Shown piece after piece: positions 1-4,683 of a stretch of 6,471 bases of DNA. The position numbers were made by a program, and so were the translations under genes. Position 1 is the first letter of the stretch; each line of letters starts with the position of its first letter. The notes beneath the pieces were generated by a model. The model was not told the DNA's origin, did no database searches, and saw only the letters and a program-made list of their open reading frames with translations. The stretch is from Treponema sp. (GTDB taxonomy: Bacteria; Spirochaetota; Spirochaetia; Treponematales; Breznakiellaceae): assembly GCA_031275535.1 (NCBI GenBank), contig JAISOR010000157.1, positions 1 through 6,471 of the forward strand, in the 5' to 3' direction.

Positions 1-2
1 GA

Positions 3-37
3 GCCTTTCCCAAAACCCGGTTGCTTTCGGGAAAGGC
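3..37. repeat. Hairpin 1 of a four-hairpin cluster
   Basis: GCCTTTCCC (3-11) and GGGAAAGGC (29-37) form a perfect 9-bp stem around a 17-nt loop. The loop carries GGTTGCTTTC, which recurs just before or in the left arm of hairpin 3 (82-91). The left arm continues into a CTTTCCCAAAA word (5-15) that is repeated exactly at 87-97, so hairpins 1 and 3 are related sequences. It lies beyond the putative terminator of the leftward acyl-CoA synthetase gene. No coding frame of interest is visible in bases 1-190. Confidence 0.6.
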
Positions 38-40
38 TTT

Positions 41-70
41 GGAAAAAACGGCCCAAAGCCCGTTTTTTCC
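41..70 (-). terminator. Probable intrinsic terminator of the acyl-CoA synthetase gene (possibly bidirectional)
   Basis: GGAAAAAACGG (41-51) pairs perfectly with CCGTTTTTTCC (60-70): an 11-bp stem with an 8-nt loop. An A6 run in one arm and a T6 run in the other mean that either strand reads as a GC core followed by six U. It lies about 120 bases past the stop codon of the leftward gene, so it could end that transcript and also stop transcription entering from the left. The distance from the stop, with two other hairpins in between, is why the confidence is moderate. Confidence 0.55.
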
Positions 71-85
71 TCTAAATCTAAGGTT

Positions 86-116
86 GCTTTCCCAAAAGCT
101 GAAGTTTTGGGAAAGC
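86..116. repeat. Hairpin 3 of the cluster, perfect 12-bp stem
   Basis: GCTTTCCCAAAA (86-97) pairs with TTTTGGGAAAGC (105-116), with a 7-nt loop. The stem is perfect. The right arm (105-115) is also complementary over 11 bases to 5-15 in hairpin 1, so a long-range alternative pairing enclosing the terminator-like hairpin at 41-70 is possible. Its exact symmetry, and the sequence it shares with hairpin 1, resemble a dispersed palindromic repeat more than a simple terminator. It has no U-tract. Confidence 0.6.
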
Positions 117-142
117 CTCGAAGGTTTCATTTGAAATTCGAG
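117..142. repeat. Hairpin 4 of the cluster (short, bulged)
   Basis: CTCGAA (117-122) pairs with TTCGAG (137-142). After a 2-base GG bulge the pairing continues with TTTC (125-128) against GAAA (133-136), leaving a 4-nt loop. It begins one base after hairpin 3 ends, so the structures are directly adjacent. It is the hairpin closest to the stop codon of the leftward gene. It is weaker than the others and without a T-run. Confidence 0.4.
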
Positions 143-190
143 CCAGTCCGGGGGGTTAAATTCCTTCCGGCATTGAGTGTTTACCGGGTA

Positions 191-1957
191 TTAGCGGGGC
201 GTTCCGTTGGGGCGGACGGTTTTTTCTCCCGGGGTATATAAAAAGCGTTTGATCTTTTGGGTGGGGGTTTTCTCAAAGGGCTCGTTCTGAATCTCAATAC
301 GGCTTATACGGGAAAAGGACGCCAGCTTTTGGTTAACCGCGTTTTTTAATTCCCCCAGGACATCGCCGATGGCGGCCAGCATGGTTTTGGCTTTTTCGCT
401 TAACACGATGAGGGCGATGATCTCCCCCCGTTCCCCGGGGTAGACCAGGGCGTCCTCGGCCATGCCGGAACTGGTGAGCAGCCCCTCGATTTCCTCGGGG
501 TAGACATTTTCCCCCGATGGCCCCAGGATCATGGTTTTAAGCCGCCCCCGGATGTAGAGAAAGCCCTTCCGGTCAAAGCAGCCCAGATCGCCGGTTTTAA
601 ACCAGCCCCCGGCGGTAAAGGCCTCCCGGGTCAGGTTCTCGTCCTTATAGTACCCCAGCATGATATTGGGCCCCCGGACCTGGATCTCCCCTTCGGCAAA
701 AGGCCGGTAGCGGGTAGGCCCCCGGGGAGAAGCCCCCACCACGCGGCCGTCCTTATCCACGATCCGGACCTCCACCCCCTTGAGGACCCTTCCCGCGGCC
801 CCCGCCGGGATTTTGTAGGGGGCGGTTCCCGCCACCAGGGGGGCCGCTTCGGTCAGGCCGTATCCCGGCGCGTAGGGAAATTGGGCCTTCCGGAGAAACA
901 TTTCCGTATCCTCAGGCAGGGCCGCCCCGCCAACGCCGAAGAAACGGACCGCCCCGCCGAAAAAGGACAGCAGTTTCTGTCCCGTCCACCTAACCGCCAG
1001 GGGGCGGGTCGGTGGGAACCGGTAAAGGGGGTTGGCCTTTAAGGCGGGGAGCAGGCGGTTCCGGTATATTTTTTCGATGATCAGGGGAACCGTGTGCATC
1101 GCCGTGGGCCTGAGGGCCTGGATTGCCGGGAGCAGGACCGCCGGGGAAGGGACCTTATCCAGGTAGGTGGTGGAGGCCCCGCTGAGGACTGCCATCAGCA
1201 ATCCCAGGGTACATTCATAGGTATGGGCCAGGGGAATTATAGAAAAAAGCCGGTCCCGGGGGAAGATTTTTACCAGGGACCGGGCGGTGAGGACCGTAAA
1301 GATCAGGTTGCGGTTGGAGAGCATCACCCCCTTGCTGTTCCCGGTGGTCCCCGAGGTATAGATGATCGACGCCAGGTCATCCTCTTTGGATTCCGGAAAT
1401 TCCGGGACATGGAGATTCCGGGGATCCATGTTCCGCAGGGGGAGGTCCTTTGCCGTTCCCCGGATAGAAATCCGGATACTCCCCTCCGGTGAAACCGGGG
1501 TTTGGTTTTTTATCCCCCCGGCGCCTTCCCCCTCCCGGAGGCTGTCCAGGTATATCACGGGAATATCGGGATTAAAGCCCGCCGCCTCCAGTTTTTGGGC
1601 GCATTTGCCGCTTGCCCACAGGGCGGATACCTCCGCATGGGCCGCGATGCCGGCGAGATGTTCCGCGGGAAATTCGGTAAGAACCGGCACCGCCGCCACC
1701 CCCGCCAGGGCGGTCCCAAAATAGGCCATGGCCCATTCGGGGCGGTTCTCCGAGAGGATCATCGCCCGGTCCCCCGGCTTGAGTCCCAGGGAATAGAGGA
1801 GCGCGGCGAACTGCCGGATCCGCAGGCCGAATTCCTCAAAACTCACCACGGCGGAGAGATGGCCGTCTCCGTATATTTCAAAGGCCTTCCGCCGGCGGTA
1901 TTTCTCCGCCGCCCGGAGCCCCAGTTCGGCAACGGTCATTTTTTCTAAATAAATCAC
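191..1957 (-). CDS. Long-chain acyl-CoA synthetase (AMP-forming)
   Basis: A 588-residue member of the ANL adenylate-forming superfamily. The family activates a fatty acid with ATP to an acyl-adenylate and transfers it to CoA, at the cytoplasmic face of the membrane. Visible motifs are the P-loop YTSGTTGNSKGV (200-211), PLAHTYE (242-248), GYGLTEAAPL (365-374), GWFKTGDLG (451-459, containing the ribose-binding Asp), the hinge region GRLKTMILGPSGENVYPEEI (471-490) and a C-terminal TPTQKIKR, in which K568 is the likely catalytic lysine. I chose the GTG at 1957 because GGGGAG (1965-1970) lies 7 bases upstream. The next candidate, ATG at 1939, gives 582 residues and has no close Shine-Dalgarno. The frame is open upstream to 2212, but those 85 extra residues resemble no family sequence and cover intergenic control elements. 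Length, motif order and composition are normal for the family, and the gene looks intact. Chain-length preference cannot be read from sequence. It is divergent to the outer-membrane-type gene at 2352. Confidence 0.93.
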   Translation of the reverse strand: MIYLEKMTVAELGLRAAEKYRRRKAFEIYGDGHLSAVVSFEEFGLRIRQFAALLYSLGLKPGDRAMILSENRPEWAMAYFGTALAGVAAVPVLTEFPAEHLAGIAAHAEVSALWASGKCAQKLEAAGFNPDIPVIYLDSLREGEGAGGIKNQTPVSPEGSIRISIRGTAKDLPLRNMDPRNLHVPEFPESKEDDLASIIYTSGTTGNSKGVMLSNRNLIFTVLTARSLVKIFPRDRLFSIIPLAHTYECTLGLLMAVLSGASTTYLDKVPSPAVLLPAIQALRPTAMHTVPLIIEKIYRNRLLPALKANPLYRFPPTRPLAVRWTGQKLLSFFGGAVRFFGVGGAALPEDTEMFLRKAQFPYAPGYGLTEAAPLVAGTAPYKIPAGAAGRVLKGVEVRIVDKDGRVVGASPRGPTRYRPFAEGEIQVRGPNIMLGYYKDENLTREAFTAGGWFKTGDLGCFDRKGFLYIRGRLKTMILGPSGENVYPEEIEGLLTSSGMAEDALVYPGERGEIIALIVLSEKAKTMLAAIGDVLGELKNAVNQKLASFSRISRIEIQNEPFEKTPTQKIKRFLYTPGEKTVRPNGTPR

Positions 1958-1964
1958 CCCTGTA

Positions 1965-1970
1965 CTCCCC
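1965..1970 (-). promoter_or_regulatory. Shine-Dalgarno site deciding the GTG start of the acyl-CoA synthetase
   Basis: Read on the minus strand, GGGGAG lies 7 bases before the GTG at 1957. The alternative ATG at 1939 has its nearest purine-rich match (AGGGG) 17 bases away, which is too far. This favours the GTG. Confidence 0.55.
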
Positions 1971-1981
1971 GGATATGGGAC

Positions 1982-2001
1982 TTGTCCGGAAGCCCGGACA
2001 A
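1982..2001. promoter_or_regulatory. Perfect inverted repeat in front of the acyl-CoA synthetase gene
   Basis: TTGTCCGG (1982-1989) and CCGGACAA (1994-2001) are perfectly complementary around a 4-nt spacer. The repeat ends 25 bases upstream of the GTG start. As DNA it could be a binding site for a dimeric repressor. As RNA it would be a stable 8-bp tetraloop hairpin just upstream of the ribosome-binding site. No T-run follows on the transcribed strand, so it is not an obvious attenuator. Confidence 0.45.
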
Positions 2002-2096
2002 CTCTATTAGATGAGTATCGGGGGATCAAGGTTGCAAAATTGCCCGATTTTAATGAGCCGCGGCGGACCGAACCCTCACAAACCAACGGAACCTGC

Positions 2097-2108
2097 GGGG
2101 TATACCCC
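2097..2108. promoter_or_regulatory. 12-bp perfect palindrome
   Basis: GGGGTATACCCC is self-complementary with no spacer. It sits in the middle of the divergent region, about 140 bases upstream of the synthetase start. In a GC-rich region such a palindrome could arise by chance. It might be a protein-binding site, but there is no second copy in the window. Confidence 0.25.
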
Positions 2109-2174
2109 ATAGGAGTTCGTGCCTGTTCCTTGGCTCGGGGTACCGGGAAGTGCTCTGCGGCCCTGGGGACTGCC

Positions 2175-2203
2175 TTGACAATTCCCCGGAGGAATGATAA
2201 AAG
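2175..2203 (+). promoter_or_regulatory. Sigma70-type promoter of the outer-membrane-type gene
   Basis: TTGACA (2175-2180) is a perfect -35. After a 17-base spacer comes TAAAAG (2198-2203), a 4/6 match to the -10, preceded by TG plus one base (2195-2197), which is the extended -10 signature. Initiation is expected near 2210, giving a leader of about 140 bases before the ATG at 2352. Confidence 0.65.
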
Positions 2204-2213
2204 AATTATCATT
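2193..2213. promoter_or_regulatory. Palindromic operator overlapping the -10, Fur/PerR-like
   Basis: AATGATAA (2193-2200) and TTATCATT (2206-2213) form a perfect 8-bp inverted repeat with a 5-base spacer. It covers the -10 hexamer and the expected start site of the 2175-2203 promoter. The inner TGATAA and TTATCA half-sites match those of the Fur-family 7-1-7 box (TGATAAT-N-ATTATCA), but here the spacing between seven-base arms is 3 rather than 1. A bound protein would block RNA polymerase. The assignment to a metalloregulator is inference. Confidence 0.4.
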
Positions 2214-2235
2214 GGAACTTTTAAAACCGGTCAGG

Positions 2236-2265
2236 CTTGAAAAAGCTTTTGCGGCTGTTTTCAAG
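2236..2265 (+). promoter_or_regulatory. Hairpin in the leader of the outer-membrane-type gene
   Basis: CTTGAAAA (2236-2243) pairs with TTTTCAAG (2258-2265). After a single-base bulge (G2257), AGC (2244-2246) pairs with GCT (2254-2256), leaving a 7-nt loop. It is about 86 bases upstream of the start codon and no T-run follows, so it is not a simple terminator. It may stabilise the long leader transcript. Confidence 0.35.
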
Positions 2266-2340
2266 ATCTCATGATCCGAAGGGACCGTGATGGTGAAAAA
2301 ACCTCTGCAATGAGGCATATCGTCCGGAGCAGGACTTACA

Positions 2341-2346
2341 AAGGGG
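2341..2346 (+). promoter_or_regulatory. Shine-Dalgarno site deciding the start of the outer-membrane-type gene
   Basis: AAGGGG ends 5 bases before the ATG at 2352. The in-frame upstream ATG codons at 2271 and 2310 lack a comparable site at proper spacing. Confidence 0.6.
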
Positions 2347-2351
2347 TAGAT

Positions 2352-3293
2352 ATGAAAAAGTTGGTGTTGGCGGTTTTATGTGTGGTTATCCTTGGCGGAT
2401 TTGGATTTTCGCAGACCTTGGATGATGTGGCGAAGTTGGAGAATGCCGCCCGGGAGCTGGGGGATATAATAGATTCTTTGATAGGGACATTTCCCGATGT
2501 GGCGACCCAGCAGAATATTGAGCCCCGGGCGTGGATAGGTTACCTGGTTCAAAGTCCCTACCCGCAAATTACCACACGATCGGGAAAAGTAACCAGGGAG
2601 CTTCCCCACTTTACCATCGGCCTGGTGAATTTCGGGGTTGGGTTTATGAAGACCGACAAAATCAATAATGTCGGAAGAATCCTTAACGGAAACGACATAC
2701 TTCCCATGTCGACGCTGCCGTGGCCGTCCATATCGTTCGACGCGCGGATCGGCGGAATAAAAACCCCCGGGTTGGATCTGCCCATTGATCTGGGATTTTC
2801 ATTTCTCACCCTTGATATCGGTTCCCTATTGGGGGGCGATTCAGGGCTCGGGTTAAAATGGACGAATTGGGGGCTGGACGCCCGTTATTTAATTATCAGG
2901 CAAAACGGGGCCATTCCGAATGTTTCCGCCAACGCGGGTTTCGCCCACTGGTCGCTCAATCTGGATACTGATTATTTTGACGGGGAGTTTTCCACCAACA
3001 CCGTTTATTTCGGCGGGCAGGCGTCGTACACCCTCGGCTTTTTTATCCCCTATTTGGGGCTCAAAATGATGACCGGCCGGAACAAAGGAACGGTAACCTT
3101 AACGCTGGATGAGCTTCCATCGCAGATTCCGGAGAGGAGCAGGACCCTGGGGCCGGAGAAATCGTTTTTCCAGATGCAATTTTTCGGCGGCTTCGGATTT
3201 GACTGGCTGGTGTTTCAGACATCAATCGGCGGATCCATCAACGTATTCACCGGGACCCCCGGGCTGAACTTCATTACCCGGTTCAGCCTGTAG
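2352..3293 (+). CDS. Exported beta-rich protein, probable outer-membrane beta-barrel, function unknown
   Basis: A 313-residue protein. The N-terminus has the Lys-Lys positive end followed by a hydrophobic stretch (about 4-18) ending in GFGFSQ, a classical Sec signal peptide with cleavage near residue 20-21. A short helical, acidic segment (about 22-45) follows. The rest alternates polar and hydrophobic residues in aromatic- and glycine-rich strands (for example 125-160, 168-203, 216-240, 273-313), as expected of a membrane beta-barrel, and ends in NFITRFSL, which resembles a C-terminal beta-signal. I chose the ATG at 2352 because AAGGGG (2341-2346) lies 5 bases upstream and the signal peptide begins there. 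An in-frame ATG at 2271 would add 27 charged residues and bury the signal peptide. I do not recognise a named family. Its own promoter (2175-2203) and the hairpins after the stop suggest a single-gene transcript. A porin or a spirochaete-specific surface protein are the likeliest roles. Confidence 0.8.
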   Translation: MKKLVLAVLCVVILGGFGFSQTLDDVAKLENAARELGDIIDSLIGTFPDVATQQNIEPRAWIGYLVQSPYPQITTRSGKVTRELPHFTIGLVNFGVGFMKTDKINNVGRILNGNDILPMSTLPWPSISFDARIGGIKTPGLDLPIDLGFSFLTLDIGSLLGGDSGLGLKWTNWGLDARYLIIRQNGAIPNVSANAGFAHWSLNLDTDYFDGEFSTNTVYFGGQASYTLGFFIPYLGLKMMTGRNKGTVTLTLDELPSQIPERSRTLGPEKSFFQMQFFGGFGFDWLVFQTSIGGSINVFTGTPGLNFITRFSL

Positions 3294-3303
3294 CGGGCCT
3301 GCG

Positions 3304-3358
3304 GGGTAAACCAGGGGGACCCTATGGTTTACCCTGACAGGACCCCCGGAAATTTTTT
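3304..3358 (+). terminator. Terminator-like hairpin after the outer-membrane-type gene
   Basis: GGGTAAACCA (3304-3313) pairs perfectly with TGGTTTACCC (3325-3334), a 10-bp stem with an 11-nt loop, 10 bases after the stop codon. A T6 run (3353-3358) follows, but 18 bases downstream of the stem. A small hairpin CGGAAA/TTTCCG (3347-3361) overlaps the T-run. The stem is convincing. The distant T-run leaves room for an mRNA 3'-end stabiliser instead. Confidence 0.5.
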
Positions 3359-3373
3359 CCGTACCGGTATATG

Positions 3374-3402
3374 CCCCGTATTCCGGGGAAAGTAAATTTT
3401 TT
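3374..3402 (+). terminator. Second terminator-like hairpin
   Basis: CCCCG (3374-3378) pairs with CGGGG (3384-3388) around a 5-nt loop. A T6 run (3397-3402) follows after AAAGTAAA. It may act in tandem with the stronger hairpin at 3304-3334 to insulate the following operon. The stem is short, so this is tentative. Confidence 0.35.
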
Positions 3403-3430
3403 GCCCTGGCTTTTATCCGGCCCTCACTCA

Positions 3431-3459
3431 TTGATCAATCTCAGCCGAAAGGGTATCTT
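3431..3459 (+). promoter_or_regulatory. Weak candidate promoter of the deacetylase-tsaD operon
   Basis: TTGATC (3431-3436), a 17-base spacer and TATCTT (3454-3459) each match the sigma70 hexamers at 4 of 6 positions. Transcription would begin near 3466, almost at the GTG start at 3469, giving a leader of only a few bases. It sits after two terminator-like hairpins, where a new promoter is expected. Confidence 0.35.
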
Positions 3460-3468
3460 CAATAAATA

Positions 3469-4674
3469 GTGGAAAAACGTTCAAAAAAGGGGGGTGTTCC
3501 CGCCGGCGGAAAGGCGCGGCCGCGGAAGAGACGGACCCGTAAAACCCCGATCATACAGGATCGGATCCGGGCGGTACTGCTTACGGTGGCTTTGATAGGC
3601 CTGGCCCTTACGATTTCCGCCGTAACGATTACCCTTCGGTCCATGGCGCCGGAGGAAGGGGTCTCCGCGGGCCCGCCGCTCCCTCCCCAAGAAGGGGCGG
3701 CGGAGGAAACCGCGGCCCCCGTTCCTCCGGCGGAGCGGGCCCGGGAACCGCCGGAGGCCGCCCCTCCCCGGCCGGCGCCCCAGGGGTCCCCTGAGCCTCC
3801 GGCCAGGCCCCCCTCCGGGGGGCCGCCGGGTAACCGGGTCCCCTCCATCCGGCCGGAACCGGGGAAGGCCGACCCGCCGGAACCTGCCAAGCCCCCTTCG
3901 CCGCGGCCGGCGGTCCCCGCGGAACCGGCCGGGACCGCTCCGGCTGCTCCCGGGGCCCCTCCGCCGGAGCGGCCGGAGCCCGTCCGCCCGAGGGTCCTGG
4001 TTTTTCTCATCGACGACGCGGGGAACAACCTTACGGAGCTGGACCCCTTCCTCCGTTTTTCCGGCCCCCTCACCATAGCGGTACTGCCGGGGCTTCCCCA
4101 GTCCGCCGAGGCCGCCCGGCGCGTCCGGGCCGCGGGTAAAGAGGTGTTCCTCCACCAGCCCATGGAGGCCCTGGGGGGCCAAAACCCGGGCCCCGGGGCG
4201 ATCTACACGGGGATGGATGCCGGGGAAATCCGGAACATTGTGGAGCGTAATTTACGGGAGATAGGCCCGGTGGCGGGGATGAACAATCACCAGGGCTCAA
4301 AGATAACCATGGACCCGGGGATCATGGAGATCATCCTTACCCTGTGCCGGGAACATGGGATATATTTTTTGGATTCAAGAACTACCGCCGACACGGCGGC
4401 GCCCGCGGTTGCGAAGCGTATGGGAATAAAGATTGGGGAGCGCGATGTGTTTTTAGACAATATACAGGAAAAGGCCGCCATGATCCGGTATGTCCAGGAT
4501 GGACTCAGGCAGGCGGACCTCAAGGGCTCGGCGGTGATGATAGGACATACCTGGTCTTCGGAGCTTGCCGAAACCCTGGAGGAACTCTACCCCGATCTGG
4601 TGGAGCAGGGGTATTCTCTTTCGACCATATCCCGGTTCATGATGGGCAAAGAGCGTATGGAAGAATTATGGTAA
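3469..4674 (+). CDS. Membrane-anchored divergent polysaccharide deacetylase (YibQ/DUF610 family)
   Basis: A 401-residue protein in four parts. It has a strongly basic cytoplasmic tail (1-33), one transmembrane segment (about 34-57), an extreme linker (61-174) with 41 prolines in 114 residues, and a divergent polysaccharide deacetylase domain (Polysacc_deac_2, a relative of NodB-fold deacetylases; about 175-395). Domain motifs are FLIDDAGNN (179-187), HQPME (229-233), NNHQGS (272-277), FLDSRT (300-305), RDVFLDN (325-331) and GHTWSS (359-364). The Asp and His residues in these motifs are where the fold binds metal, so the catalytic set seems present. The topology is N-in, placing the domain in the periplasm, where a glycan substrate would be expected. 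Neither substrate nor activity is established for most of this family. The GTG start is forced: an in-frame TAA stands at 3463-3465. No Shine-Dalgarno lies at normal distance; AAAGGG is 15 bases away. It is probably cotranscribed with tsaD, 9 bases downstream. Confidence 0.87.
   Translation: MEKRSKKGGVPAGGKARPRKRRTRKTPIIQDRIRAVLLTVALIGLALTISAVTITLRSMAPEEGVSAGPPLPPQEGAAEETAAPVPPAERAREPPEAAPPRPAPQGSPEPPARPPSGGPPGNRVPSIRPEPGKADPPEPAKPPSPRPAVPAEPAGTAPAAPGAPPPERPEPVRPRVLVFLIDDAGNNLTELDPFLRFSGPLTIAVLPGLPQSAEAARRVRAAGKEVFLHQPMEALGGQNPGPGAIYTGMDAGEIRNIVERNLREIGPVAGMNNHQGSKITMDPGIMEIILTLCREHGIYFLDSRTTADTAAPAVAKRMGIKIGERDVFLDNIQEKAAMIRYVQDGLRQADLKGSAVMIGHTWSSELAETLEELYPDLVEQGYSLSTISRFMMGKERMEELW
3649..3990 (+). 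repeat. Proline-rich, very GC-rich low-complexity linker within the deacetylase gene
   Basis: Codons 61-174 use almost only Pro, Ala, Glu, Gly, Arg and a few others. About 36% are proline, often as PP or PPP runs. The DNA is dominated by CCG, CCC, GGC and GCC, far richer in GC than the flanking catalytic region. It is not an exact tandem repeat. It most likely forms an extended spacer that holds the deacetylase domain away from the inner membrane. Confidence 0.75.
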
Positions 4675-4683
4675 AATGGGTAC

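Larger units (their letters stand above)
1958..2351. other. Divergent intergenic region between the acyl-CoA synthetase and the outer-membrane-type gene
   Basis: These 394 bases separate two genes transcribed away from each other. They contain the inverted repeat at 1982-2001, a 12-bp palindrome GGGGTATACCCC at 2097-2108, a strong rightward promoter at 2175-2203 with an overlapping palindrome, and a leader hairpin at 2236-2265. I could not identify a convincing leftward promoter: hexamers resembling TTGATC and TAATAG near 2010-2031 are poorly matched or badly spaced. Open frames across the region have no family resemblance. I see no tRNA or riboswitch class I recognise. Confidence 0.7.

Noticed and set aside
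2003..2031. Leftward promoter for the acyl-CoA synthetase (TTGATC with TAATAG)
   Set aside because: Spacing is about 14 bases and the -10 matches only 3 of 6 positions, so it cannot be called.
1958..2212. N-terminal extension of the acyl-CoA synthetase to an ATG at 2212 (673 residues)
   Set aside because: The extra 85 residues are arginine/proline-rich and unlike any ligase N-terminus, cover the operator-like palindromes, and the family N-terminus plus a Shine-Dalgarno site lie at 1957.
2194..2274. A 26-codon small ORF after GGAGGA, overlapping the ATG at 2271
   Set aside because: The ribosome-binding site is only one base from the ATG, and the start lies upstream of the expected transcription start of the promoter at 2175-2203, so it would not be in that mRNA.
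2271..2351. Earlier in-frame start for the outer-membrane-type protein
   Set aside because: It would put 27 charged residues before a clear signal peptide. The AAGGGG site fits the ATG at 2352.
3459..4182. Two long antisense open frames opposite the deacetylase gene
   Set aside because: They mirror the GC-rich proline linker and consist of low-complexity Gly/Arg/Ser sequence. The sense strand has recognisable family motifs.
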